Origin: Arenibacter amylolyticus
GTDB lineage: Bacteria; Bacteroidota; Bacteroidia; Flavobacteriales; Flavobacteriaceae
Assembly: GCF_002150785.1 (NCBI RefSeq)
Contig: NZ_MTAZ01000049.1
Coordinates: 21,888-85,887 of the forward strand
Length of the DNA stretch: 64,000 nucleotides
Direction: 5' to 3'
Shown here: piece after piece, positions 1 through 8,461 of the stretch
Layout of the letters: each line of letters begins with the position of its first letter
Numbering within the stretch: the first letter of the stretch is position 1
The notes under the pieces: generated by a model
Databases searched by the model: none
What the model saw: the letters and a program-made list of their open reading frames with translations, nothing else
What the model was told of the DNA's origin: nothing
Translations under genes and position numbers: made by a program

Positions 1-364
1 TAAAATGGATGCACCTTATAAGTTGTATAAAACAGGGGATATAGGTCGCTATAGGTTTGATGGAAACTTAGAGTTTCTTGGCAGAAAGGATACGCAGATA
101 AAAATTAGGGGACACAGGGTATCCCTACATGAAATTGAAAGTCTGATACGCACCACGGATTGCGTCTATGAGGTGATGGTGAAGTTGGAATCTACCGGAG
201 GCGAATTACAAGAGGTTGCAGTGGCTGATTTTTCTGTGGAAGAGCTGCTTGCCTTTATGGATAAGTATATGGAGGAGGCCCAAATTAAGGAAATTATATC
301 CTCCGTTACTTCGTTGCGCAAGGAGGAATTAAATTATCTCTTGGAACAAATAAAAGATAAATAA
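1..364 (+). CDS. NRPS adenylation domain, C-terminal end (5' partial)
   Basis: The reading frame is open to the left edge, so this is the 3' end of a larger synthetase gene. It shows adenylation core motif A7 (YKTGD, residues 8-12 counted from the first Met in the window) and motif A8 ([11 protein letters not shown] at 26-36, then EIE at 43-45). A domains activate an amino acid as the aminoacyl-AMP and load it on a carrier protein. Motifs A9 and A10 and the carrier domain should follow, but the protein stops about 74 residues after A8 in a charged helical tail ([17 protein letters not shown]). The missing motifs start the protein encoded at 1160. A methyltransferase gene begins 10 nt downstream. 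Substrate-code residues lie outside the window. Family assignment is firm; the split is discussed in the findings. Confidence 0.9.
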   Translation, partial: KMDAPYKLYKTGDIGRYRFDGNLEFLGRKDTQIKIRGHRVSLHEIESLIRTTDCVYEVMVKLESTGGELQEVAVADFSVEELLAFMDKYMEEAQIKEIISSVTSLRKEELNYLLEQIKDK

Positions 365-374
365 GCCCGGAAAA

Positions 375-1163
375 ATGAAAAGAATAAAGAGAACTCAGGA
401 TTTTGAAGTGGTCCTTACCATTCCCGATCCAACTTTTATAAAACCGCCAAGAGAAGCTCAAAGAAATGCGGTAGTCAATAGGGCGCTAAAGGAATTTGGT
501 TCCGATATACAAGCGCTTCATCAACAGGTAAAAACATTTGTACCTGGCGCAACGGTACAGGCCTTTGATGACCGTACTCAAAAGGCCTTGGAGGATCAGG
601 AAATCATGGAGGATTGGCAAATTCCTGTGATGGCTAAAATGGCCGAGGCCATTGCCAACAAAGGGGGTGATATTCTCGAAATTGGATTTGGACGCGGAAT
701 AGCCTCCGAGATGATTCAGCAATACCCCCTTAGTAGTCACACCATTATTGAATGTAATGACACGGTCGTAGAACGATTTTATAAGTGGAAAAAGCAACAC
801 GAATCAAAAGAGATTACCTGTGTTCATGGGTTGTGGCAAGATACTATAGATGAACTTGGATTGTTCGATGGAATATTTTTTCATACCTACCCCTTAAACG
901 AGGATGAATACATGCGTTATGTTAACGGAAGTATCACTTTCGCCGAACATTTTTTTGAACATGCAAAAAAACATTTGAAACCTGGGGGGGCTTTTACCTA
1001 CTTTTCCAATGAGGTTGATTCTTTAAGCAGGGAACATCAGCGGCTACTTTTAAAGTATTTTGATTCCTTCTCGGTTGCCGTGGTAGGCCTGTCTATGCCT
1101 GAAGATGTAAAGGATACTTGGTGGGCCAATACGATGGCGATTGTAAAAGCGAGTAACTCATGA
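375..1163 (+). CDS. SAM-dependent methyltransferase, guanidinoacetate methyltransferase-like, in NRPS locus
   Basis: A class I methyltransferase of 262 residues. The SAM-binding glycine loop is ILEIGFGRG (100-108), the acidic end of strand 2 is IECND (125-129), followed by GLWQD (152-156), DGIFFHTYPL (165-174) and LKPGG (201-205). The order and spacing follow guanidinoacetate N-methyltransferase (GAMT). In GAMT the segment reads DTYPL and its Asp contacts the guanidino group; here it is His170, so the GAMT substrate should not be assumed. The start overlaps nothing and lies 10 nt after the A-domain stop; the end overlaps the next gene by four bases (ATGA), which implies translational coupling. 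From its place between motifs A8 and A9 of a split A domain, I infer it methylates the amino acid activated or carried by this NRPS module, probably on nitrogen. Confidence 0.85.
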   Translation: MKRIKRTQDFEVVLTIPDPTFIKPPREAQRNAVVNRALKEFGSDIQALHQQVKTFVPGATVQAFDDRTQKALEDQEIMEDWQIPVMAKMAEAIANKGGDILEIGFGRGIASEMIQQYPLSSHTIIECNDTVVERFYKWKKQHESKEITCVHGLWQDTIDELGLFDGIFFHTYPLNEDEYMRYVNGSITFAEHFFEHAKKHLKPGGAFTYFSNEVDSLSREHQRLLLKYFDSFSVAVVGLSMPEDVKDTWWANTMAIVKASNS

Positions 1164-3844
1164 ATGAAGCTTTGGAAAATAGCATCCTAAACCTTACTTC
1201 AAGCGAGCTTAAAATGGTTCGAATGAAGCTCTCACAGTATTTGGAAAAATTACAGGAATTGGAGAAGGAAAAGGGTGCTAAGAGATTGGTGGCCTATATA
1301 AGGCCCAAACCTAATTTTAATCTGGAGGATTTTCAGATGACTCTTGGGAAAAGGATGCCCGATCATATGATTCCGGCTAAATTCATTCAAGTTGAGGAAT
1401 TTCCCAAACTGCCCAATGGCAAGATAGATTTTAGAAAAATAAAAACCAGCACCCAAGAAGCGGTAGGTCCAAGAACGGTTATTGAAAAGCCGAAGAACAA
1501 AATAGAAGAGCAGTTGGTAGCCATATGGGAGAAGGTTTTAAATTTTTCCCCAATCCATACCACCGATAACTTTTTTGAGATAGGGGGAGATTCTATATTA
1601 AGCATTCAGATCATTGCTAAATTACGGGAATGTGGTATTGATATTACCCCCAACCAATTATTTAAGCATCAGACTATTGCAGCACTATCAGCAGAAGTGA
1701 AGTCGTCCCTAAAACCAACCTATACCTACAGGCATTTGGTGGAGATTAAGGGAACGGGCAGTAAACCTCCGTTGTACTGTCTTCATGCAGGGGGTATCCA
1801 TTTATTTTCCTATAACCGATTGGCAGATTATATGGATTCCCAAAGGCCTATTTATGCATTGCAGGCCTCCGCAGTAACGGGAAAACTAAAACTCCATAAG
1901 AGCGTGGAGGAAATGGCCCATGATTTTTTAGATGAAATTAAAATAAATCAACCAAAAGGACCCTACCATATTATGGCCTATTGCTTTAGTACCGCTGTAG
2001 GTTTGGAAATCGCTAGGATTCTTGAAGAGCGTAAAGAGGAGGTGAATTTTATAGTTGTAGATACTATAGCACACTTTCATCAGTTGTTCGCTTGGAATAG
2101 GACTAAAACTCGGATTTTGAATATTTTGAAGGTTTTACGAGATCGGCGTGTAAATAGGTTTTTTGGCTTAATAAGAAAAAGAATAAAAAGTTTCATAGAT
2201 CCCAAACTTGTTAAATATTTAGGGGAAAAAGAAGAAAGAAAAATAGAAAGACTTCGATTAAACTACTTGAAAATATATAAAAAGTATTCATGGGATGTCT
2301 ACAAGGGGAAATTTATATTGTTACTAACCGAAAGTGGAGGGAGGCATTTAGTTTCAGACATAATAAAATCATGGGAGAAAATCACCGAAAAAGAGAATGA
2401 TATAATAGATATTGAAGGAAAGCATGAGGAACTATTTTCCGATGTTGGGGTAAGGGACACAGCAATCTCTTTAGAATACTGTATGGAGAATTTTGAAAAT
2501 GAATTGGATAAAACTTTTGAACGAAACCTTCAAAGTAATATCCTGTTAACACCCATTCAGCATTGGTTTTTTGATACGCACAAAAGACAACCACATTATT
2601 GGAATCAAATCGTCCGTTTAACGAATGTAGGTTCTTTAGATCAGACTAATATTAAATCAATTTTGGATTTTCTGGTATTTCAACATGATGCACTTCGGCT
2701 CAGTTTTAGTAACAATACAGATGGTTGGAAGGCAAATTTGCATCCCAAAAAAAATGTGGAAGTTTTTCGATTAGTGGACCTGAGCCAAACAGAGGATGTA
2801 CTTGAACAGAATAAAGAGATTAAAGAAGTTATATTGGGTGTTCAGGAGAAGTGTAGCTTGGTTGACGGCCCATTATTTAAATGTCTTTTTTTTAAATGTG
2901 GAGAATTACAGGAAAATAAGATCTATTTATTGGCTCACCATTTAGTTATTGACTCGGTATCATGGAGTTTACTTAACAAAAATTTTAATACGGGAGTAAA
3001 ACATCAATTTAAAAAGAAGCCCATAGTTTTATCGGGAAAGACACTTTCCATTAAACAATGGGGTGAATATCTTTTGGAATTATCAACTTCTCCCGAAATA
3101 TTGAAAGAACTGCCATTTTGGGAGATGCAGAAGGAAGACTCCTATATGTTTCCATCAGATTATACACAGAGGAATAATCACTTTGAGGAGTGTAGTATAA
3201 AAGTATTAAAGGCCGTAATAAGTGAAGAGGAAACCTCACTAATGTTACAAGGAACTGATTGGGGGTTTAGTACAGAAATTGAGGAGTTATTGATTACGGT
3301 TCTTCATACTGTGCTTAGTGAGTGGAGCAATTTGGAACGGATATGTTTCGGATTGGAAAAACATGGTCGTAATGCCGGCATCTTGGAGGTAGATGTTTCA
3401 AATACTGTTGGATGGTTCACTTCCTATTTTCCTATTTCAATAAATATTTCAAAAACTTCCACTTTAAAAGCACGATTAAAACATGTTAGTGAACAATTAA
3501 GGTCGGTCCCTAACGATGGGATAGGCTATGGTATATTAAAATATCTTAATCAGGATCAGAGAAGAAATAGTAAACTGAGACAAAAGCCGCAAGTAATTTT
3601 CAATTATTTGGGTATAAGTAGTGATAACAAGAATGGATCTAATGTGGGATTCAAAATGATTAATAAGTGGAGTCGTCATCCAAATAGTGAGCGTAGTTAT
3701 GGTTTGGAAGTGAATGCAATCATAGAGAATGGGCAATTGCGAATGAATTGGAGTTACAGTACCGAATTATTTAAAGAAACCACCGTTAAAAATTTAGTTG
3801 CTAGGTATAATACAGTTTTACGTGAAATTCTTTTGCAATGCTAG
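1160..3844 (+). CDS. NRPS protein: A-domain end - carrier - thioesterase - epimerization
   Basis: This 894-residue protein begins with a helical segment, then the missing end of an A domain (KRLVAYIRPK at 41-50; motif A10 LPNGKID at 84-90). A peptidyl-carrier domain follows, with the phosphopantetheine Ser145 in FFEIGGDSI. A type I thioesterase spans about 195-435: the nucleophile position (AYCFST) is Cys275 rather than Ser, with Asp301 and His422 completing a plausible triad. Residues 460-894 are an epimerization domain: PIQHWF (465-470), HHLVIDSVSW (593-602), EKHGRN (733-738), NTVGWFTSYFP (748-758), GYGILKY (789-795) and FNYLG (814-818). An epimerization domain normally follows the carrier directly, and a thioesterase is normally last; here the order is reversed. 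It is coupled to the methyltransferase gene by ATGA and is followed by a phosphopantetheinyl transferase. Activity of each domain is inferred from motifs. Confidence 0.92.
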   Translation: MNEALENSILNLTSSELKMVRMKLSQYLEKLQELEKEKGAKRLVAYIRPKPNFNLEDFQMTLGKRMPDHMIPAKFIQVEEFPKLPNGKIDFRKIKTSTQEAVGPRTVIEKPKNKIEEQLVAIWEKVLNFSPIHTTDNFFEIGGDSILSIQIIAKLRECGIDITPNQLFKHQTIAALSAEVKSSLKPTYTYRHLVEIKGTGSKPPLYCLHAGGIHLFSYNRLADYMDSQRPIYALQASAVTGKLKLHKSVEEMAHDFLDEIKINQPKGPYHIMAYCFSTAVGLEIARILEERKEEVNFIVVDTIAHFHQLFAWNRTKTRILNILKVLRDRRVNRFFGLIRKRIKSFIDPKLVKYLGEKEERKIERLRLNYLKIYKKYSWDVYKGKFILLLTESGGRHLVSDIIKSWEKITEKENDIIDIEGKHEELFSDVGVRDTAISLEYCMENFENELDKTFERNLQSNILLTPIQHWFFDTHKRQPHYWNQIVRLTNVGSLDQTNIKSILDFLVFQHDALRLSFSNNTDGWKANLHPKKNVEVFRLVDLSQTEDVLEQNKEIKEVILGVQEKCSLVDGPLFKCLFFKCGELQENKIYLLAHHLVIDSVSWSLLNKNFNTGVKHQFKKKPIVLSGKTLSIKQWGEYLLELSTSPEILKELPFWEMQKEDSYMFPSDYTQRNNHFEECSIKVLKAVISEEETSLMLQGTDWGFSTEIEELLITVLHTVLSEWSNLERICFGLEKHGRNAGILEVDVSNTVGWFTSYFPISINISKTSTLKARLKHVSEQLRSVPNDGIGYGILKYLNQDQRRNSKLRQKPQVIFNYLGISSDNKNGSNVGFKMINKWSRHPNSERSYGLEVNAIIENGQLRMNWSYSTELFKETTVKNLVARYNTVLREILLQC

Positions 3845-3981
3845 TTTTATTAAGAAAAGCATTGGAAAAGGTAATAGGGACAATACAAGAGAGATAATTT
3901 TATCTTTCATGAAATGCAATAGAAACATATTAAGCTGCCTCAGGTTGATATATCTGGGATTTATTTGAATTACATAGGCAT

Positions 3982-4794
3982 ATGAACAAGGGTTTCGGAT
4001 TGGGGCCATTTAAATTAATCACCAATATGATAGGGGGTAAATCATTGGATCTTGCTAGTTTAGAATCAGGGGCTGTACATATATGGTATATTGATGCTTC
4101 AGCTAGAATAGATAGTCGTTATTATGAAATGTTAAATGCGTGCGAAAAAATAAGGGCAGAAAAGTATAAGTTTATTAAAGATAAAAATATGTTTATAACT
4201 GCTCGCTCAGTTTTGAGAATGTTGTCTGCATTTTACCTTAACAAAACTCCTTCTCAAATAGAGATTAAATATGGCCCATTTGGTAAGCCATATCTCTATG
4301 GGGAAAACAGATTGAAATTTAATATTTCCCACTCAGGTTGCCGGGTTGTGCTGGCTTTTTGTAAACAGGGAGCTATAGGAGTTGATATTGAAAAGATAAA
4401 GACCAATTTTGATGTAATGGAAATAGCTGAAAATTATTTCTCAGAAATGGAAGTCAATGCACTTGGCGCAATCCCCCAAGCTGACCAGAAAAAGGCGTTT
4501 TTTCGTTGTTGGACTCGGAAAGAATCCTTTTTAAAAGCAATTGGAGAAGGGCTTTCCCTTCCATTAGATTCATTTTCTGTTACCCTTGATGGCGATAAGA
4601 ATGCTGTATTGCTAGAAACAAAATGGGATCCATCTGAAAAAGAGAAATGGAAAATGTTTTCATTTGTACCGGACACCAATTACATGGGAGCGATTTCTGT
4701 CCACTCTAACATTGAAAATATTAAATATTACAGATGGGATAAATTCAAGGAATTGCTTCTTTGTGAAGAAAGACATCCAAACGATCGCCAATAA
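3982..4794 (+). CDS. 4'-phosphopantetheinyl transferase (Sfp type)
   Basis: Transfers phosphopantetheine from CoA to the carrier-domain serine of synthetases. It has the three Sfp/AcpT signatures: GKPYL then FNISHS (113-118), the Mg-binding GVDIE (133-137) and WTRKESFLKA (177-186), at the usual spacing for a 230-270 residue Sfp-type enzyme. It lies 137 nt downstream of the NRPS gene on the same strand, and its obvious substrate is Ser145 of that protein. The N-terminus is about 25 residues longer than usual before the conserved VHIWYID, so an internal start at Met16 (4027) is possible. No clear promoter is seen in the gap, so it may be co-transcribed with the NRPS genes. Confidence 0.93.
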   Translation: MNKGFGLGPFKLITNMIGGKSLDLASLESGAVHIWYIDASARIDSRYYEMLNACEKIRAEKYKFIKDKNMFITARSVLRMLSAFYLNKTPSQIEIKYGPFGKPYLYGENRLKFNISHSGCRVVLAFCKQGAIGVDIEKIKTNFDVMEIAENYFSEMEVNALGAIPQADQKKAFFRCWTRKESFLKAIGEGLSLPLDSFSVTLDGDKNAVLLETKWDPSEKEKWKMFSFVPDTNYMGAISVHSNIENIKYYRWDKFKELLLCEERHPNDRQ

Positions 4795-4934
4795 TTTAAG
4801 AAATAATAATAAAATTTTCTATCACAGTATTTTTTTCTGGTATGGCAAGCTATAAGTTATACGCGGTTTTGCTATTCATTTAATTAAAATCTTAATCTTC
4901 GTTAAGATAAACAGATTTGAATAAAACTTAGGCA

Positions 4935-5393
4935 TTACTCCCCTACATAATCACAGATTTCTTCACCAATCGCCATAAGAGTAGTAATCTCCTCCTCCGT
5001 AAAGTCGTACGGTACTGGTTTTGCAATCCCCAAGGTGCCGAATAACTTATTTTCCTTTAATAAGGGAACGGCAATAGACCCTTCTACCTTTGTCTCTTTG
5101 GCGGCAGGACGCGCCACCCCAGAATCGTCCGTTTGAAGATTACACATTTCCACCGGCTTCCTGCGCTGGGCTGCAATACCAGCCATTCCTTTTCCTACAG
5201 GTATTTTTGAAAGTTTGGGTACCAAAAAAGACGGAATTCCCTGCTGTGCTTTTAGGTGGAGTAGGGACGGGTCTTCCTCTATGAAATGAATGGTCCCTGT
5301 AGTGCAACCATAGGCTGCAATGATAGTAGATAATACCTCTTCCCAATTTATGGGTTTTGTAGACAAGAGTGGGGTTACGACGGTGTTAGACAT
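4935..5393 (-). CDS. GAF domain protein
   Basis: A single GAF domain of 152 residues with nothing else attached. Diagnostic stretches are IPVGKGMAGIAAQRRKPV followed by an MCNLQTDDSGVA segment and EGSIAVPLL, typical of small stand-alone GAF proteins. GAF domains bind small ligands (cyclic nucleotides, tetrapyrroles, other metabolites) and some have redox activity; the sequence does not say which applies. It is cytoplasmic, with no signal peptide or membrane segment. It converges on the phosphopantetheinyl transferase gene and is separated by about 150 nt from the next minus-strand gene, so it is probably its own transcription unit. Confidence 0.85.
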   Translation of the reverse strand: MSNTVVTPLLSTKPINWEEVLSTIIAAYGCTTGTIHFIEEDPSLLHLKAQQGIPSFLVPKLSKIPVGKGMAGIAAQRRKPVEMCNLQTDDSGVARPAAKETKVEGSIAVPLLKENKLFGTLGIAKPVPYDFTEEEITTLMAIGEEICDYVGE

Positions 5394-5541
5394 TGCATTC
5401 TGTTGTTTTATCTGCGTTTAAAATAGATCAATGTTCAAATTTACCGAATTCATTTCATACCTGCCAATCCACTTTTTATACAGATTTAAACTATTTCCCT
5501 GGGACAGTAGTTATCAGAGGATTGGGCTATCACCAACGTAC

Positions 5542-5952
5542 TTAGAAATATTTTTCCATAATCACATAATCTTGTCCCGCTTTGTTAAAACGGGTATTGG
5601 TTGGTGAGAAACCAAATTTCTTATAGAAATCTTGCTTGTCCAATCGGGCATTGCACCATATTTTATTAACCTTATAATCTTCCGCACAATTTAAAAGATG
5701 GGTGAGAAGCATGCTGCCATAGCCTTTTTGCTGTTCTTTTTGATCGGTTGCCAATTTTCGGAACTGTGCAATCTTATTCTCGATAAATAGGGAGACCACA
5801 GAGACTAAAACCTCATCCACATAAAGTCCGTAATGAATTCCATGGGCGTCATTTGGCAGTATTATAAAGGTAAGTGGCTTTTGGGGCCACATAACCCTTT
5901 GCCTAAGGGCATAGGTTTCCTCAGCAGGTATTTGTCGTATCTTTTTATTCAT
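5542..5952 (-). CDS. GNAT family N-acetyltransferase
   Basis: A small GNAT acetyltransferase of about 136 residues. The acetyl-CoA binding motif A is visible as QKGYGSMLLTHLL (the usual Q/RxxGxG/A form), preceded by FRKLATDQKEQ, with a C-terminal DFYKKFGFSP segment typical of the family's last strand-helix pair. The substrate is unknown. I placed the start at the Met of MNKKIRQIP, whose ATG overlaps the end of the upstream YhhN gene by 8 nt; an ATG six codons earlier is possible. It is the last gene of a probable SemiSWEET-YhhN-GNAT operon. Confidence 0.85.
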   Translation of the reverse strand: MNKKIRQIPAEETYALRQRVMWPQKPLTFIILPNDAHGIHYGLYVDEVLVSVVSLFIENKIAQFRKLATDQKEQQKGYGSMLLTHLLNCAEDYKVNKIWCNARLDKQDFYKKFGFSPTNTRFNKAGQDYVIMEKYF

Positions 5953-6616
5953 TACTAGCCAATAGGCCATTGACTATTAGGTACTGAGAGGCGGCATAGG
6001 TGCTCATTATCCAGAAATTGGCCATTGGTACCGGAGTGTTAAATTTATTGATGGCCAAGATGCTATCTGAAATAATAAAGAAGATAGCTCCCAATAATAC
6101 CAGCGAGTAACTTTTCATACCAACTTCTGCTTTACGGTTAGAGGACGTTATGGCCATTACCAAAATCGCTATTATATAAATAATCACGGGAACCATAAAA
6201 TCTCCCAAGTTTTCCATCACCATTAAAAAAATGGCAACCCCAAAGCTAACTATGGCGGTAAGTATTATCCAATATTCTCTGGTATAACTAAGATTTCGCT
6301 GACTCGTAAAAACAACACTATAACTTAAATGAGCCAATAAAAATGCAGTTAATCCCAGGGTGAATAATGAAGGTGAACGAAGTTCAAAAAGCAAAATAAT
6401 ATCACCAATTAAGGAAAAGAACAAGGCCAGAATCGTAAATTGAAATGTTTTTTTGGGCAGATGCTTTCCGTGTAATCCAAAGTGAATCATCAATGAAATA
6501 ACGATCAGCGGTTTAGTTAGAAGCCTATATTCATGAAAATTTAAATAGCCAAATAGAAGGTCTAGAAAGACAATAAAAACATAACCGAGTAAGAAGTATA
6601 TGGACTTAAAGTTCAT
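5945..6616 (-). CDS. YhhN family membrane protein (lysoplasmalogenase-like)
   Basis: A 223-residue polytopic membrane protein with about eight hydrophobic helices. Family landmarks are the early KPL motif (TKPLIVISL), GDIILLFE in the third helix, and FLLAHLSY in the next, which match the YhhN/TMEM86 family. TMEM86B hydrolyses the vinyl-ether bond of lysoplasmalogens; for bacterial YhhN members the substrate is less certain. It sits 17 nt downstream of a SemiSWEET gene and overlaps the following GNAT gene, so the three are likely co-transcribed. It acts in the inner membrane. Confidence 0.85.
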   Translation of the reverse strand: MNFKSIYFLLGYVFIVFLDLLFGYLNFHEYRLLTKPLIVISLMIHFGLHGKHLPKKTFQFTILALFFSLIGDIILLFELRSPSLFTLGLTAFLLAHLSYSVVFTSQRNLSYTREYWIILTAIVSFGVAIFLMVMENLGDFMVPVIIYIIAILVMAITSSNRKAEVGMKSYSLVLLGAIFFIISDSILAINKFNTPVPMANFWIMSTYAASQYLIVNGLLASNE

Positions 6617-6633
6617 ATGCGGTGGGGAGGTTT

Positions 6634-6933
6634 TTATGGATTAGATGGGTACATTCTACGTTTTTTAATTACAATAAAACAGAGTGTTAGCTGTAATAAA
6701 ATGGCAATTCCATTGGTGAGCCATAGTGCGATGGCATTGAACCTAATACCATAAAAACACCAAAACAGGTATATTACAACCCAGCCAAAGATAAATCCGT
6801 TAGACAGGCTACTGGGTCCTTTAAATCTATATTCCTTATAAACTTGAATTGCGATAACCAAACAGGCACATAAACCAGCTACTATACCAATAGTTTCAAA
6901 GATATGTTCTGGAATACTATAGATAAAATTCAT
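6634..6933 (-). CDS. SemiSWEET-type PQ-loop transporter
   Basis: A 99-residue protein with three membrane helices, the size and layout of a SemiSWEET half-transporter, which dimerises to move sugars across the inner membrane. Helix 1 is IGIVAGLCACLVIAIQVYKEY with the glutamine of the PQ-like loop (the proline position is Ile), then KGPSSLSNGFIFGWVVIYLFWCFYG and a third helix starting WLTNGIAILLQ with the conserved Asn. The PSS/LS residues before helix 2 are typical. The transported substrate cannot be read from the sequence. It is first in a probable three-gene operon with YhhN and a GNAT gene. Confidence 0.88.
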   Translation of the reverse strand: MNFIYSIPEHIFETIGIVAGLCACLVIAIQVYKEYRFKGPSSLSNGFIFGWVVIYLFWCFYGIRFNAIALWLTNGIAILLQLTLCFIVIKKRRMYPSNP

Positions 6934-7315
6934 ACCACAGCGTATTTAAATTTAATTAAAAAATTATAAACCTAACCTATACTATCATTTTTTTTAGGGA
7001 TGGTATGGATCAAAATCTACCTTCCCCAAGCCCAATGGAACTTTTTTATCTTACATGGTAATTACTCTTAAAATTAGCTCAGGGATGTTGGTTTATTATA
7101 GGATTTTAAAATTTAGTTTGGCATGGAATGCCCAAATTCATTGTGAACTTTAGTCCTTCCTTTATTATTGACAGACCCCCATTTCTAGGAGCAGCTTTAT
7201 ACAAATATATATATTTAAATGGTTTATGCTAGTCCAATCAAGTATATAGGTCTCAATAATGAAAGCTATGTAGTACGGTAGTGGAGTCAGGGGGTATAAG
7301 TATGGTATAGACTAG
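6934..7315. other. Intergenic region, 382 bp, no gene seen
   Basis: AT-rich sequence between the SemiSWEET gene and the DUF3124 lipoprotein gene, both on the minus strand. It should hold the promoter of the SemiSWEET-YhhN-GNAT operon, but I see no convincing TAnnTTTG box, no strong hairpin and no plausible small gene on either strand. Confidence 0.6.
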
Positions 7316-7825
7316 CTATAATTTTATTCCGTGGGTTGTAAACGAAATTCCTTGCTGCCCCGTTGTAGATATCATGACCGCTTCAAAAATAGGTTCATGA
7401 TCGTTTGGATGAACCGCCCAATCGAAAATGAAATTGGCTCCGGTGCCTCCATATTTATCATCCTGATCTATTACTATTTCAATTGTTTCCAATGGTTTTA
7501 GGAAAATTGGCTTGTCAAAATAAGTGCGTATAAGGTTTCCCTGCGTATCATAATAAGATGCTTTTAAAAGAAATACTGTGTCGGATATACTTACATTCCG
7601 CATGCTCGCAGTTGCGGTTAAGTGGTGAAGGGCCTTTTCCGTACCGTCGTAAATGGAGGAGTAAATGGAAAGATAGGAGCTACCTTTCAATAAAGTATCA
7701 TTTTTGGGTAGGGTAGTATAGCGATTACTCCAGTTGACAGGATCTATATGACTTATTTTCTTTTCCTCGGTGCAACTTATCCCGAAAATCGATGCAAATA
7801 GCATCACCCATAATATTCTTTTCAT
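7316..7825 (-). CDS. DUF3124 lipoprotein
   Basis: A 169-residue protein with a lipoprotein signal (MKRILWVMLFASIFGISC, lipobox Cys18), so it is lipidated and likely periplasm-facing. The mature part matches DUF3124: YLSIYSSIYDG, an N-terminal beta-sandwich-like stretch with ASYYDTQGNLIRTY, FLKPLETIEIVI, GGTGANFIFDW and the C-terminal AVMISTTGQQGISF. The function of the family is not known. A TTG five codons upstream extends the frame but would spoil the signal peptide, so the ATG was chosen. No operon partner is evident. Confidence 0.85.
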   Translation of the reverse strand: MKRILWVMLFASIFGISCTEEKKISHIDPVNWSNRYTTLPKNDTLLKGSSYLSIYSSIYDGTEKALHHLTATASMRNVSISDTVFLLKASYYDTQGNLIRTYFDKPIFLKPLETIEIVIDQDDKYGGTGANFIFDWAVHPNDHEPIFEAVMISTTGQQGISFTTHGIKL

Positions 7826-7929
7826 TGTAAATGTTTTCAACTATCTATATTTTTAATGGCTTTTCCGAAAAGACGGGTGTTAATTTAGGTAAGTTGGTAT
7901 TGCTTATAAAGTTCGGGCAATCAACGGGG

Positions 7930-8208
7930 TTAGGTCAGTCTTTTCCACTCAGGATGCCTTTCCAAGTAGCCCGCAACAAACGGACATTTGGGTATCAAGG
8001 TCAAGTTTTTCTTTTCTATATCCTCCAAAACTGCTTTTACCAGGGCAGAGGCAATTCCTTTACCTCCTAATTCTTGGGGCACCTCGGTGTGGATAAGGTA
8101 AATTTTATTCTCTTTTCTTTTAAACTCAATTTTTGCTACTGAACCAGCAACATGAAACTCGTATTGTTGGTCTTTTTCGTTGACCACTAAATTATAGGGC
8201 ATAGACAT
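7930..8208 (-). CDS. NATD1/YjdJ-like GCN5-related N-acetyltransferase
   Basis: A 92-residue minimal acetyltransferase of the YjdJ/NATD1 type (GNAT fold without the outer helices). The acetyl-CoA pocket is VPQELGGKGIASALVKAVLE, and the family's C-terminal CPFVAGYLERHPEW with its Cys and HPEW is present. Substrates of these proteins are poorly defined. Two neighbouring ATGs (Met1, Met3) are possible starts. It stands alone between the DUF3124 lipoprotein and the photolyase gene. Confidence 0.88.
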   Translation of the reverse strand: MSMPYNLVVNEKDQQYEFHVAGSVAKIEFKRKENKIYLIHTEVPQELGGKGIASALVKAVLEDIEKKNLTLIPKCPFVAGYLERHPEWKRLT

Positions 8209-8461
8209 ATATTTTTACCAAAACTGGGCCAAAAGCTTTCCCATTTTATTCAACCTACTTTTAAAAGTACTAATCATATCCAGTGCTTCCAGAATTCTTT
8301 TAGGTTTTCGGCCTCATATAACACAATGCCATGGGACATCTGTTTAAATATAACAAATTAATGGGAACTAAAATGAATTTTCCAACTAGCTAATCAAATT
8401 TTAAATGCCCTTAAAATAGATGACTTTGGGAATCCCTTTTCCCATTCGTCTACACAAGGCG

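Noticed and set aside
486..800. 104-codon frame on the minus strand inside the methyltransferase gene
   Set aside because: It is a shadow of a gene with clear catalytic motifs on the other strand and has no recognisable fold.
375..1163. Reading the NRPS split as a simple pseudogene
   Set aside because: All three frames are intact, with their own starts, stops and motifs, and the junctions fall exactly at the known insertion site; sequencing error remains possible and is stated in the findings.
7831..8070. 79-codon plus-strand frame overlapping the NATD1-like gene
   Set aside because: Low-complexity translation with no family features, on the opposite strand to a gene with clear motifs.
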